Below are positions 26,576 through 35,186 of a DNA stretch of 64,000 nt, piece by piece. Both the position numbers and the translations under genes were made by a program. The notes under the pieces are model-generated. The model searched no databases. It was not told where the DNA came from and saw nothing but the letters and a program-made list of their open reading frames with translations. Origin of the DNA: Kineosporia rhizophila (GTDB lineage Bacteria; Actinomycetota; Actinomycetes; Actinomycetales; Kineosporiaceae); the NCBI RefSeq assembly GCF_021277265.1, contig NZ_JAJSOH010000015.1, positions 62,001-126,000 of the forward strand, given 5' to 3'. The first letter of the stretch is position 1. Every line of letters begins with the position of its first letter.

Positions 26576-27802
26576 TCAGCCGGTGAAGGTGAGCACCAGC
26601 AGAACCAGATTGAGGACGACGATGAGGACGCACGCTGCCCCCGCGGCGACGATGGTGGCGGGTTTGTTGCGGGCCTCGCCCATCACCGAGCGCCGAGAAG
26701 TCAGGACGAGCAAGGGGATCAGGGCGAAGGGGATGCCGAACGACAGGACCACCTGGGAGTAGATCAGGGCGGTGGTGGGGTCGGCTCCCACGGCCAGGAT
26801 CGTCAGGGCGGGAATCGCCGTGACCAGACGCCGGACCAGCACCGGGATCTGCCGGTGCAGCAACCCACCCATGATCACCGAGCCGGCGTAGGAACCGACT
26901 GCGGTGGAGGCCAGTCCGGAGAACAGCAGAGCCACGGCGAAGCACAGGGCCGCCACCGGACCCAGGGTGTCGCCGATGGCCTCGTGCACGCCCTCGATCG
27001 AGCTCACCCCGTCCATGCCGTTCAGTGCGCCCGCCCCGATCAGCAACAGGGACAGGTTCACCGCCCCGGCGGCCAGCAGGGCCACCCCGACGTCGGTGCG
27101 AGTTGCCGCCAGAAGCCTGGGCAACCGGTCGGTCTCGACGCGACCGTGTCGTTCGCTGGCCAGGGCGGAGTGGGCGTAGATGGCGTGCGGCATGACCGTC
27201 GCCCCCAGCATCCCGACCGCCAGCAGCAGGCTTTCCTGCCCCTGCAGCCGGGGTACCAGCCCGCTGGCCAGGTCACCCGCGGCCGGCAGGTCGAACAGCA
27301 GCCCGGCGATGAACCCGGCGAACACCACACCGAGCATGACCACCACGACGCGCCCGAAACCCGCCCGCCCGAAGGCCAGGACGATCATCGAGACGGTCGT
27401 GGTGATCAGGGCTCCGGGCAGCAGCGGGATCCCGAACAGCAGGTTCAGGGCCAGCGCCCCGCCGACGATCTCGGCCAGGTCGGTGGCCATCGCCACCAGT
27501 TCGGCCTGCCCCCAGTAGGCCAGCCGCGCCGGGGCGGGCAGCCGCTCACGCAGGAGCTGCGGGAGCGACTGCCCGGTGACGATGCCGAGCTTGGCCGAGA
27601 GGAACTGCAGCAGGGCGGCGATCAGGTTCGCCCCGACGATCACCCAGACCAGCAGGTACCCGAACTGGGCGCCGGCCGAGGTGTTGGTGGCCACGTTGCC
27701 GGGATCGACGTAGGCCGCCGAGGCGACCAGGGCCGGGCCCATCAGCAGAGCGATCCCCCGCCAGCGGGTGACCCGCGAGCCCACCTCGACGCCGGCGCTC
27801 AT
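26576..27802 (-). CDS. mntH: Nramp-family Mn(II)/proton symporter
   Basis: 408 residues, about 11 helices. The metal-binding helix-1 motif DPGN (YVDPGNVATN) and helix-6 motif MPHAIYAHS (A/M-x-x-H type) are both present. It starts 1 nt after the nrdF stop, so it is translated with the class Ib reductase operon. Class Ib NrdF uses a dimanganese-tyrosyl cofactor, so co-expression of the manganese importer makes sense: the cell brings in the metal the enzyme needs. Confidence 0.92.
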   Translation of the reverse strand: MSAGVEVGSRVTRWRGIALLMGPALVASAAYVDPGNVATNTSAGAQFGYLLVWVIVGANLIAALLQFLSAKLGIVTGQSLPQLLRERLPAPARLAYWGQAELVAMATDLAEIVGGALALNLLFGIPLLPGALITTTVSMIVLAFGRAGFGRVVVVMLGVVFAGFIAGLLFDLPAAGDLASGLVPRLQGQESLLLAVGMLGATVMPHAIYAHSALASERHGRVETDRLPRLLAATRTDVGVALLAAGAVNLSLLLIGAGALNGMDGVSSIEGVHEAIGDTLGPVAALCFAVALLFSGLASTAVGSYAGSVIMGGLLHRQIPVLVRRLVTAIPALTILAVGADPTTALIYSQVVLSFGIPFALIPLLVLTSRRSVMGEARNKPATIVAAGAACVLIVVLNLVLLVLTFTG

Positions 27803-27803
27803 C

Positions 27804-28769
27804 TCAGAAGTCCCAGTCCTCGTCCTCGGTGTTCACGGCCTTGCCGATCACGTACGAGGAACCCGAACCGGAGAAGAAGTCGTGGTTCTCGTCGGCGTTC
27901 GGCGAGAGCGCGCTCAGGATGGCCGGGTTCACGTCGGTCTCGTCCTTGGGGAACAGCGCCTCGTAGCCCAGGTTCATCAGGGCCTTGTTGGCGTTGTAGC
28001 GCAGGAACTTCTTGACGTCCTCGGTCAGGCCGAGCGGGTCGTACAGGTCCTGGGTGTACTCGACCTCGTTCTCGTACAGCTCGAACAGCAGCGAGAACGT
28101 GTAGTCCTTCAGTTCCTGACGCTCGGCCGCGGTGACCAGCTCCAGGCCCTTCTGGTACTTGTAGCCGATGTAGTAGCCGTGCACCGCCTCGTCGCGGATG
28201 ATCAGGCGGATCAGGTCGGCCGTGTTCGTCAGCTTGGCCCGGCTCGACCAGTACATCGGCGCGTAGAAGCCGGAGTAGAACAGGAACGACTCCAGCATGG
28301 TCGAGGCGACCTTGCGCTTGAGCGGCTCGTCGCCCCGGTAGAACTCCAGCACGATCTCGGCCTTGCGCTGCAGGCTGGGGTTCTCCTCCGACCAGCGGAA
28401 GGCGTCGTCGATCTCCCGCGAGGAGATCAGCGTGGAGAAGATGCTCGAGTACGAGCGGGCGTGCACCGACTCCATGAACGCGATGTTGGTGTACACCGCC
28501 TCCTCGTGCTGGGTGAGGGAGTCGGGGATCAGGCTGACCGCCCCCACCGTGCCCTGGATCGTGTCGAGCAGGGTCAGACCGGTGAACACCCGCGTCGTCA
28601 TCTGCTTCTCGACATCGGTGAGCGTGGCCCACGACTGGATGTCGTTGGACAGCGGCACCTTCTCCGGCAGCCAGAAGTTCCCGGTGAGCCGGTCCCAGAC
28701 CTCGAGGTCCTTCTCGTCCTGCAGCTTGTTCCAGTTGATCGCCTGGACCCGATCGATCAGCTTGACCAC
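27804..28769 (-). CDS. nrdF: Class Ib ribonucleotide reductase, small (radical) subunit
   Basis: 321 residues from the GTG at 28769, which has GAGGA 5 nt upstream; a TTG at 28781 would overlap that site. Metal ligands are visible: Asp in LTLLDT, Glu/His in FMESVHARSYSSIF (the radical Tyr is in ARSY), Glu in MLESFLF, and Glu/His in RDEAVHGYY. The C-terminal tail EDEDWDF docks with NrdE. Family members use Mn2-Y loaded through NrdI. Operon nrdH-nrdI-nrdE-nrdF-mntH. Confidence 0.95.
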   Translation of the reverse strand: MVKLIDRVQAINWNKLQDEKDLEVWDRLTGNFWLPEKVPLSNDIQSWATLTDVEKQMTTRVFTGLTLLDTIQGTVGAVSLIPDSLTQHEEAVYTNIAFMESVHARSYSSIFSTLISSREIDDAFRWSEENPSLQRKAEIVLEFYRGDEPLKRKVASTMLESFLFYSGFYAPMYWSSRAKLTNTADLIRLIIRDEAVHGYYIGYKYQKGLELVTAAERQELKDYTFSLLFELYENEVEYTQDLYDPLGLTEDVKKFLRYNANKALMNLGYEALFPKDETDVNPAILSALSPNADENHDFFSGSGSSYVIGKAVNTEDEDWDF

Positions 28770-28803
28770 AATCGTCCTCAATTCTGTTTCGTGCCAGGAA
28801 AAA

Positions 28804-30969
28804 TCAGAGCATGCAGGAGACGCAGCCCTCGACCTCGGTCCCCTCCAGGGCCAGCTGGCGCAGGCGGATGTAGTACAGCGTCTTGATCCCCTTGCGCCAC
28901 GCGTAGATCTGCGCGCGGTTGATGTCCCGGGTGGTGGCGGTGTCCTTGAAGAACAGCGTCAGCGACAGGCCCTGGTCGACGTGCTGCGTGGCCTCGGCGT
29001 AGGTGTCGACGATCTTCTCGTAGCCGATCTCGTACGCGTCCTGGTAGTACTCCAGGTTCTCGTTCGTCATGAACGGCGCCGGGTAGTACACGCGGCCGAG
29101 CTTGCCCTCCTTGCGGATCTCGATCTTGGAGACGATCGGGTGGATCGAGGAGGTGGAGTTGTTGATGTACGAGATCGAGCCGGTCGGCGGAACCGCCTGC
29201 AGGTTCTGGTTGTACAGGCCGTGCTCGCGCACCGCCTGGGCGAGGGCCGCCCAGTCCTCCTGGGTCGGGATGGCGACCGAGGCGTCCGCGAACAGCTGCT
29301 TCACCCGGGCCGTGCGCGGAACCCATTCCTTGGACACGTACTTCTCGAAGTACGAACCGTCGGCGTACTTCGACTTCTCGAACCCGGCGAAGCTCGAACC
29401 CCGTTCCTGGGCCAGCCGGTTCGAGGCGCGGATGGCGTGGTAGGCCACCGTGTAGAAGTAGATGTTGGTGAAGTCGAGGCCCTCGTCGGAGCCGTAGAAG
29501 ATGCGCTCCCGGGCCAGGAATCCGTGCAGGTTCATCTGTCCGAGGCCGATCGCGTGCCCGCCGGCGTTGGCCCGCTTCACCGAAGGAACCGACTCGATGG
29601 ACGTCTGGTCGGACACGGCGGTCAGCGCGCGGATCGCGGTCTCGATGGTGAGGCCGAAGTCGGGCGAGTCCATCGTGTGCGCGATGTTCAGCGAGCCCAG
29701 GTTGCACGAGATGTCACGGCCGACGTGGTCGTACGACAGGTCGGTGTTGAACGTCGAGGGGGTGGAGACCTGGAGGATCTCCGAGCACAGGTTCGAGTGC
29801 GTGATCCGGCCCTCGATCGGGTTCGCGCGGTTCGCCGTGTCCTCGAACAGGATGTACGGGTAACCGGACTCGAACTGCAGCTCGGCCAGGGTCTGGAAGA
29901 AGTCGCGGGCGTTGATCTTCTTCTTGCGGATCTGGCCGTTGTCGACCATGTCCCGGTAGTTCTTGCTGATGCTGACGTCGGCGAACGGCTTGCCGTACAC
30001 GCGTTCCACGTCGTACGGCGAGAACAGGTACATGTCCTCGTTCTTCTTGGCCAGCTCGAACGTGATGTCCGGGATCACCACGCCCAGCGAGAGCGTCTTG
30101 ATCCGGATCTTCTCGTCCGCGTTCTCCCGCTTGGTGTCGAGGAAGCTCATGATGTCGGGGTGGTGGGCGTGCAGGTACACCGCGCCCGCGCCCTGGCGGG
30201 CACCGAGCTGGTTGGCGTACGAGAAGGAGTCTTCCAGCAGCTTCATCACCGGGATCACCCCGGAGGACTGGTTCTCGATGTGCTTGATCGGGGCGCCGTG
30301 CTCACGGATGTTGCTCAGCAGCAGGGCGACTCCGCCGCCGCGCTTGGAAAGCTGCAGCGCCGAGTTGATGCCGCGGGCGATCGACTCCATGTTGTCCTCG
30401 ATGCGCAGCAGGAAGCACGAGACCGGCTCGCCGCGCTGGGCCTTGCCCAGGTTCAGGAAGGTGGGCGTGGCCGGCTGGAAGCGGCCCGAGAGGATCTCGT
30501 CCACCAGCTGCAGCGCGAACGTCTCGTCGCCGTCGGCCAGGGCCAGGGCCACCATCGAGACCCGGTCCTCGAACCGCTCCAGGTACCGCTTGCCGTCGAA
30601 CGTCTTCAGCGTGTACGAGGTGTAGTACTTGAACGCGCCCAGAAAGGTCGGGAACCGGAACTTCCGGGCGTAGGCGTGCTGGTAGAGCCGCTTGATGAAG
30701 GCCCGGTCGTAACGGCCCAGCACCTCCGGCTCGTAGTACTTGTTCTCCACCAGGTAGTCGAGCTTCTCGTCCAGGTCGTGGAAGAACACCGTGTTCTGGT
30801 TCACGTGCTGCAGGAAGTACTGCCGCGCCGCCTCACGGTCCTTGTCGAACTGGATCTCGCCGTCCGGACCGTAGAGGTTCAGCATCGCGTTCAGCGAGTG
30901 GTAGTCGAGGCTCACCGGAGCGGTCTCGATGACCTGCAGGTCGTCCTTCACACCGGCTGTCGTTGCCAA
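28804..30969 (-). CDS. nrdE: Class Ib ribonucleotide reductase, large catalytic subunit
   Basis: 721 residues, usual NrdE length, with no N-terminal ATP-cone, as expected for class Ib. Active-site pieces include GEPVSCFLL, NLCSEILQ (NxCxE) and a C-terminal CVSCML redox Cys pair recharged by NrdH. It starts at a TTG 22 nt inside the end of nrdI, so translation is coupled. It reduces NDPs to dNDPs under aerobic conditions. Confidence 0.96.
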   Translation of the reverse strand: MATTAGVKDDLQVIETAPVSLDYHSLNAMLNLYGPDGEIQFDKDREAARQYFLQHVNQNTVFFHDLDEKLDYLVENKYYEPEVLGRYDRAFIKRLYQHAYARKFRFPTFLGAFKYYTSYTLKTFDGKRYLERFEDRVSMVALALADGDETFALQLVDEILSGRFQPATPTFLNLGKAQRGEPVSCFLLRIEDNMESIARGINSALQLSKRGGGVALLLSNIREHGAPIKHIENQSSGVIPVMKLLEDSFSYANQLGARQGAGAVYLHAHHPDIMSFLDTKRENADEKIRIKTLSLGVVIPDITFELAKKNEDMYLFSPYDVERVYGKPFADVSISKNYRDMVDNGQIRKKKINARDFFQTLAELQFESGYPYILFEDTANRANPIEGRITHSNLCSEILQVSTPSTFNTDLSYDHVGRDISCNLGSLNIAHTMDSPDFGLTIETAIRALTAVSDQTSIESVPSVKRANAGGHAIGLGQMNLHGFLARERIFYGSDEGLDFTNIYFYTVAYHAIRASNRLAQERGSSFAGFEKSKYADGSYFEKYVSKEWVPRTARVKQLFADASVAIPTQEDWAALAQAVREHGLYNQNLQAVPPTGSISYINNSTSSIHPIVSKIEIRKEGKLGRVYYPAPFMTNENLEYYQDAYEIGYEKIVDTYAEATQHVDQGLSLTLFFKDTATTRDINRAQIYAWRKGIKTLYYIRLRQLALEGTEVEGCVSCML

Positions 30970-31355
30970 AATCGTTCCAATCCTTCGCGGACGCGCTGCA
31001 CGTCCTCAGTCGTTCCCATGAGCTCGAAGGCGAACAGGTACGGAACCTGGCACTTCGCCGAGATGATGTCGCCGGCCACGCAGTACGCGCTGCCGAAGTT
31101 GGTGTTGCCCGCCGCGATCACCCCACGCAGCAGCGACCGGTTGCCCTCGTCGTTGAGGAACCGGACCACCTGCCGGGGTACCGCCCCGCCCTCGTTGCCC
31201 CCGCCGTAGGTCGGTACCAGGAGCACGTAGGGCTCCTCGACGTGCAGGAACGGGTCGCTGGGCCGCAGCGGGATCCGCTCGGCGGCCACGCCCAGCTTCT
31301 GCACGAAGCGGTGGGTGTTCTCGGAGGCGCTGGAGAAATAGACCAGGGAGGCCAC
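30948..31355 (-). CDS. nrdI: NrdI flavodoxin-like maturation protein
   Basis: 135 residues from the GTG at 31355. LVYFSSASENTHRFVQKLG is the FMN phosphate loop (S-x-T/S-x-N) and VPTYGGGNEGGAVPRQVVRFLN, then GVIAAGNTNFGSAYCVAGD, are the signature loops of NrdI. It delivers superoxide/peroxide to NrdF to oxidise the Mn2 centre. It begins 4 nt after the nrdH stop and overlaps nrdE by 22 nt. Confidence 0.94.
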   Translation of the reverse strand: MASLVYFSSASENTHRFVQKLGVAAERIPLRPSDPFLHVEEPYVLLVPTYGGGNEGGAVPRQVVRFLNDEGNRSLLRGVIAAGNTNFGSAYCVAGDIISAKCQVPYLFAFELMGTTEDVQRVREGLERFWQRQPV

Positions 31356-31359
31356 CGAA

Positions 31360-31593
31360 TCAGGCGGGCTGCGCGACCAGCGCCCGGAGACGGTCGGGGC
31401 GGTAGCCCGACCAGTGCTCGTCGCCGGCCACCACGACCGGCGCCTGGAGGTAGCCCAGCGACAGCACGTACTCACGGGCCGTGTCGTCCTGGGTGATGTC
31501 GATGACCTCGTGGGCGAGGCCCGCCTTGTCCAGGGCGCGCTTCGTGGCGTCGCACTGCACGCAGGCCGGCTTGCTGTACACCGTAATCGTCAT
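31360..31593 (-). CDS. nrdH: NrdH glutaredoxin-like redoxin
   Basis: 77 residues. The VYSKPACVQCDATKRAL segment holds the C-x-x-C redox pair (CVQC) of NrdH, and the C-terminal WSGYRPDRL matches the WSGFRP motif specific to NrdH. AAGAGAG lies before the ATG. It reduces NrdE with electrons from thioredoxin reductase. First gene of the operon, 140 nt downstream of a cobalamin riboswitch. Confidence 0.95.
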   Translation of the reverse strand: MTITVYSKPACVQCDATKRALDKAGLAHEVIDITQDDTAREYVLSLGYLQAPVVVAGDEHWSGYRPDRLRALVAQPA

Positions 31594-31732
31594 AGCTCTC
31601 TTTTCCCGATCCTCTGGAACCAGGTGCGCAAGAGCCGGAAGACGGCACAGCGGTGCCCAAGGAGGCAGTCTGCTGAGCCATCCGGTTCCGTCCCGCGCGG
31701 CACCACGGACGCACCCACCCGCGTTGGGGGCG

Positions 31733-31938
31733 AGTGCATCGCTGGCAGGTCTTCGGACTCGCGGGCAGGCCGGGCCGGGGCCCAGCACCTAGTAACCGTC
31801 GCTTCCCGGGCGCGCAGGCGCACCCAGTGCTGTTGACGGCGGTCGTTCCCACTTACCGCTGCGGGGCAGCCCCGGAATCACACCGGGTTCCCTCTTGCGA
31901 CACCCCACCTGGATGGCAGGGCGAACCAGCAACAGCAC
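31733..31938 (-). ncRNA. Cobalamin (B12) riboswitch in the nrdHIEF leader
   Basis: Reading the minus strand, the conserved core is present in order: GCAAGAGGGAA, CCGGTGTGATTCCGGGGCTG, CCCGCAGCGGTAA (around 31904 down to 31855), a variable stem region, and near the 3' end CGAGTCCGAAGACCTGCC (around 31762-31745), the usual closing motif of cobalamin riboswitches. The outer stem can form between GTGC...TGCTGG at the 5' end and CCAGCG...GCAC at the 3' end. When B12 is present the switch should shut off this operon, implying a B12-dependent class II reductase elsewhere in the genome. The expression platform in the 140 nt before nrdH was not resolved. Confidence 0.9.
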
Positions 31939-31986
31939 GCACCATATGCCGTAGGTGGCCGGGTACGCCAACACCACATCTAGTGC
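31939..31986. promoter_or_regulatory. Candidate tandem NrdR boxes
   Basis: ACACCACATCTAGTGC (31971-31986) matches the NrdR-box consensus acaCwAtATaTwGtgt at 12 of 16 positions. A weaker copy, GCACCATATGCCGTAG (31939-31954), lies 32 bp away, the spacing of about three helical turns that known box pairs show. They flank the -35 and cover the -10. Confidence 0.5.
31943..31971 (-). promoter_or_regulatory. Sigma-70-type promoter of the nrd operon
   Basis: On the minus strand TTGGCG (31971-31966) and CATATG (31948-31943) are separated by 17 nt. The predicted start around 31936 lies directly at the 5' end of the riboswitch. Confidence 0.55.
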
Positions 31987-32058
31987 GCGCGTCGGGATCG
32001 AGCCCCCATAGCAGACGGACGGACCCGGCCGTGCGCAGGTCCGCCGGTGCGCGAACCG
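31987..32058. other. Spacer upstream of the nrd promoter (no gene)
   Basis: GC-rich stretch between the stop of the DUF6766-type gene and the nrd promoter/NrdR boxes. Together with the promoter, riboswitch and leader it makes a 465-bp gene-free gap (31594-32058). Nothing further is seen here. Confidence 0.6.
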
Positions 32059-32733
32059 TCAGCCTTCGACACCCGTGCTGTCGTGACCGGAGCCGACCGG
32101 CTTGGACTCCGGTGACCCTCGCTGCCGCAGGTAGATGGAGAACACGGCCATCGAGCCCACGGCGAGGAACTCCGACTGCCAGTTCTGCATGGTCCGGCTC
32201 CAGAAGTCCGGGGAGCCGAGATAGCCGGCCCAGCTCACCGGCGCCTGGAGCTGGGCGATCTGCTGCTCGTTGTAGGCCACCTGACCGGTCAGGGACTGCA
32301 CGAACCAGCAGGCCAGGAAGATCAGGCCCATCACCAGCCCCAGGCTGTTGGAGTAGAGCGCGCTCACCCGACCCCCGACCCGGGCCAGGCGCGGCGACTG
32401 CGGGGTGAGGTAGGCGCCCAGTTTCTGGTCCTGGTCGCTCTCGCGCCCGGCCTTGTCCAGCGGCTTGGACTCCGGCGAACCGCGCTGCAGCAGCCAGGTG
32501 GTGGCCACGATGAACAGCAGGAACTGCAGGAACTCGCTCTGCCAGTTCTCGGCCACGTCGGTGCCGAACGAGGACGAGGTCAGGTAGCGCCCCATCGTCA
32601 CGGTGGCCAGCCCGTTGCTGACCTGCTCGGCGTTGTAGTCGGCCAGTCCGGCCACCGCCTGCCCGGCCAGGGCGAGCAGCAGGATGAATCCGAAGAACAG
32701 GCCGAGCGCGTTGTCGTGGAGGAATTTACGCAT
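32059..32733 (-). CDS. DUF6766-type membrane protein with two repeated halves
   Basis: 224 residues, four hydrophobic helices. The two halves are internal repeats: LGLFFGFILLLALAGQAVAG...NWQSEFLQF...LLQRGSPESKP and LGLVMGLIFLACWFVQSLTG...NWQSEFLAV...YLRQRGSPESKP. The QRGSPESKP motif ends each half on the cytosolic side. Function unknown. It begins 3 nt after a 27-residue membrane microprotein and is preceded by a lipoprotein gene. Confidence 0.82.
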   Translation of the reverse strand: MRKFLHDNALGLFFGFILLLALAGQAVAGLADYNAEQVSNGLATVTMGRYLTSSSFGTDVAENWQSEFLQFLLFIVATTWLLQRGSPESKPLDKAGRESDQDQKLGAYLTPQSPRLARVGGRVSALYSNSLGLVMGLIFLACWFVQSLTGQVAYNEQQIAQLQAPVSWAGYLGSPDFWSRTMQNWQSEFLAVGSMAVFSIYLRQRGSPESKPVGSGHDSTGVEG

Positions 32734-32736
32734 GGG

Positions 32737-32820
32737 TCAGCGGGCCAGCAGGGCGAGCACGAAGAAGTAGACCAGCCCGCCGGCGATGAAGAGGGCGTAG
32801 GCCGTGAAGAGCAGGCGCAT
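32737..32820 (-). CDS. 27-residue single-helix membrane microprotein
   Basis: ATG to TGA gives MRLLFTAYALFIAGGLVYFF followed by VLALLAR: one transmembrane helix with Arg at both ends. It sits 6 nt after the lipoprotein stop and 3 nt before the DUF6766-type start, all on the same strand, so the three are probably one operon. The tight spacing and near-perfect membrane-helix sequence argue for a real gene. Confidence 0.6.
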   Translation of the reverse strand: MRLLFTAYALFIAGGLVYFFVLALLAR

Positions 32821-32826
32821 GAGCTC

Positions 32827-33231
32827 TCATCCTCCCGAGACGGCACAGTCGTAGGGAGCCGAGCCCTGTTCGGTGCAGCCGGCGCCGATCACCTTCCACC
32901 CGTCCGGGAACTCGGACAGGAACATCGTGTCGGTACCGGTGACCACGAACGCGCTGCGCCCCTGGCGTTCCACGCGCTCCAGTCCGGAGGGCGCGGGCAG
33001 ATCCTGATTGAGGACGGCGTCTGCGCACGTTTGCGAGGTTTCCTCGGCAAGGCTTGTGGCGATCTTCGGGGACAGCAGGGCGCAGGCCCGAGCGCCGTCC
33101 TGGGAGCCGACGGCCTGGCTGAAACCGGCGGCCACATCCCCGGCGTCGGAGGCGGCGCCGTCGCTGCCGCAGGCGCTCACCAGGAGCGCGGTGGCGAGTC
33201 CGGCCAGGAGCGCGCCGGCGGTGCTTCTCAA
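32827..33231 (-). CDS. Small lipoprotein of unknown function
   Basis: 134 residues from a TTG with GAGGTGG upstream. The signal ends in a lipobox LVSAC (Cys21), followed by GSDGAASDAGD. The mature part has paired cysteines (ACALL, TCADAV, GCTEQG, YDCAV) and a FPDGWKVIGAGC segment resembling small periplasmic ligand- or protein-binding domains of actinobacteria. No family assigned. Confidence 0.75.
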   Translation of the reverse strand: MRSTAGALLAGLATALLVSACGSDGAASDAGDVAAGFSQAVGSQDGARACALLSPKIATSLAEETSQTCADAVLNQDLPAPSGLERVERQGRSAFVVTGTDTMFLSEFPDGWKVIGAGCTEQGSAPYDCAVSGG

Positions 33232-33409
33232 TCGACGCCACCTCGCGGCCTGGTTCTGATGCTGGTCGCAGAGACGCTACTCGCGCTCGCCCGGGCGGCA
33301 AGCGACGAGGGCGCGGTGTGCGCCCGTGTCGTCCAGCTGCTGTAGATCCTCTCGGAGGCAGTCCGGGCGGGCAGTGGCCGGTTGCGGTGGCGTTCGTACC
33401 TGTGTGACC

Positions 33410-33424
33410 ATCAGGAATCCTGAC
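33410..33424. promoter_or_regulatory. MarR (CouR-like) operator 1, before the esterase gene
   Basis: ATCAGGAATCCTGAC; the core TCAGGA-A-TCCTGA is a perfect palindrome. It lies 30 nt upstream of the GTG start and is identical over all 15 bases to the site at 35708. Confidence 0.8.
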
Positions 33425-33453
33425 GGTCATGGTCGCTCGTCGAAGGAGTCCTC

Positions 33454-35163
33454 GTGCTCGGTCTCATCCAGGCGGGATCAGGTTTCCGTCGCACATCGGC
33501 TCTGCTCGCAGCCGGGCTCCTGGTCGTAGCCGCTCTGGCGTCAGGTGCTCCTGCAGCAGCTTCGGACAGGGTGCAGTTGTCGCCCGCCCGCCCGGGAACG
33601 CTCCGAGAATGCCTGTCCCTCATGGACTTTCGACATCACGGTACGCGGATCACTGCCGCGGAGGTTGTGTCGGCCGGCACCCTGACCAACGCGGGTGGGC
33701 CGGTGGGCGAGCACTGCCGGGTCACCGGGCGGATGAATGAGCGAGTCAGTCCGGTGGACGGTCAGACGTACGCCATCGGCTTCGAGATGCGCCTTCCGCT
33801 GGAGTGGGCCGGGCGCTTCCTGTACCAGGCCAATGGCGGTATCGACGGGCAGGTGGCCCCGGCGGTCGGTAACTTCACTGGCGGGCAGTTGCGCAGTGGG
33901 CTGCAGATGGGTTTCGCGGTACTGAGTTCGGACGCCGGCCACACCGGGGCCCAGAACCCCTTGTTCGGCCTGGATCCGCAGGCCCGGCTGGACTACGGCT
34001 ACCAGGCCGTGGGCTCGCTGACCCCGATGGCCAAGCAGTTGGTGCGGGCCGCCTACGGCCGAGGGCCGGACCGCTCGTACATCGCGGGCGGGTCCAACGG
34101 GGGGCGTCACACCCTGGTCGCCAGTGCCCGCTACGCCGATCAGTACGACGGGTTCTTCGCCGTGGCGCCCGGTTTCAACCTGCCGCTGGCTGCCCTGGCT
34201 CAGATCTGGGGGGCTCAGCAGTGGGCCACGATCGCCCCCGACCGCGGCAACCTGGAGAGCGCGCTGCCGATGGCGCAACGTCGGCTGCTTGCCGATTCCG
34301 TCCTGCGCACCTGCGACCGCCTGGACGGGGTTCGCGACGGAATGGTGCAGGCCCCGGGCCTCTGCCGTTCGGTGTTCGACGTGAAGCGTGACGTGCCGAC
34401 CTGCCCCGACTGTCTTACTCCTGCTCAGAAAAAGGTTGTACAAAAGGTTTTTGACGGCGCGCGGACCAGCGACGGCCGTCGCATCTACAGCCCGTTCCAC
34501 TACGATCCCGGAGTTGCCACCACCGGCTGGGCCGACTGGAAGTTCCGCAACTCCGTGAGCCTGGACCCGGTCGCCCACGCCTTCGTCTTCCGGACTCCGC
34601 CCGCGAACCCGAGTGTCCTGCAGGACACTCGGGGCTACGCCCTCGGCCTGGACGTCGATGCCGAGTTCCCCCGGCTGTTCGCCACCCAGGGCGTCTACAC
34701 CGAGAGTGCCATGTCGTTCATGACGCCGCCGGACGCGGCTCAGCTGAACACCCTGCGCCAGCGGGGCGCCAAGATGATCGTCGCGCACGGGGTTTCCGAC
34801 CCGGTGTTCTCGGCGATGGACACCGGGCGCTGGTACCGCGAGCTCGACCGGGCCAGTCGCGGCCGGGCTGATGCGTTCGTCCGGTACTTCGAGGTCCCGG
34901 GCATGGGCCATGTGCGTGGTGGCCCCGCCACCGACCAGTTCGATGGGCTGGGGGCCCTGATCCGGTGGGTCGAGGGCGGCCAGGCTCCCGAGAAGATCGT
35001 CGCCACCGCCCGCGGGGCGGGCAATCCCGGTGGGACCAATCCGGAAGTCCCGGCGACCTGGGCACCCGACCGCACCCGTCCTCTGTGCCCGTACCCCTCG
35101 GTGGCCCGGTACCGGGGCGGCGATGTCGAGAAGGCCGCCAGTTTCGCCTGCAAGCGCGGCTGA
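33454..35163 (+). CDS. Secreted tannase/feruloyl-esterase family enzyme
   Basis: 569 residues from a GTG with AAGGAG 6 nt upstream. Signal peptide about 1-36. The serine-hydrolase elbow GGSNGGRH (Ser214), the paired Cys of the CS-D-HC arrangement, a calcium-type DG region (CDRLDGVRDGMV) and the C-terminal GMGHVRGG with the catalytic His define the tannase/feruloyl esterase family. These enzymes free ferulic, p-coumaric or gallic acid from plant esters outside the cell. The upstream MarR palindrome ties it to the hydroxycinnamate genes that follow and, functionally, to the arabinoxylanases at the left end. Confidence 0.9.
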   Translation: MLGLIQAGSGFRRTSALLAAGLLVVAALASGAPAAASDRVQLSPARPGTLRECLSLMDFRHHGTRITAAEVVSAGTLTNAGGPVGEHCRVTGRMNERVSPVDGQTYAIGFEMRLPLEWAGRFLYQANGGIDGQVAPAVGNFTGGQLRSGLQMGFAVLSSDAGHTGAQNPLFGLDPQARLDYGYQAVGSLTPMAKQLVRAAYGRGPDRSYIAGGSNGGRHTLVASARYADQYDGFFAVAPGFNLPLAALAQIWGAQQWATIAPDRGNLESALPMAQRRLLADSVLRTCDRLDGVRDGMVQAPGLCRSVFDVKRDVPTCPDCLTPAQKKVVQKVFDGARTSDGRRIYSPFHYDPGVATTGWADWKFRNSVSLDPVAHAFVFRTPPANPSVLQDTRGYALGLDVDAEFPRLFATQGVYTESAMSFMTPPDAAQLNTLRQRGAKMIVAHGVSDPVFSAMDTGRWYRELDRASRGRADAFVRYFEVPGMGHVRGGPATDQFDGLGALIRWVEGGQAPEKIVATARGAGNPGGTNPEVPATWAPDRTRPLCPYPSVARYRGGDVEKAASFACKRG

Positions 35164-35186
35164 GATGCTGGTCGATGGCGCGTTTC

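Noticed and set aside
28363..31209. 948-codon open frame antisense to nrdF and nrdE
   Set aside because: GC-rich codon shadow of two certain genes; Val/Leu/Gly/Arg-heavy product without any domain.
31620..32040. Plus-strand open frame over the nrd leader
   Set aside because: It is the reverse of the cobalamin riboswitch and promoter region; conserved RNA motifs explain the sequence.
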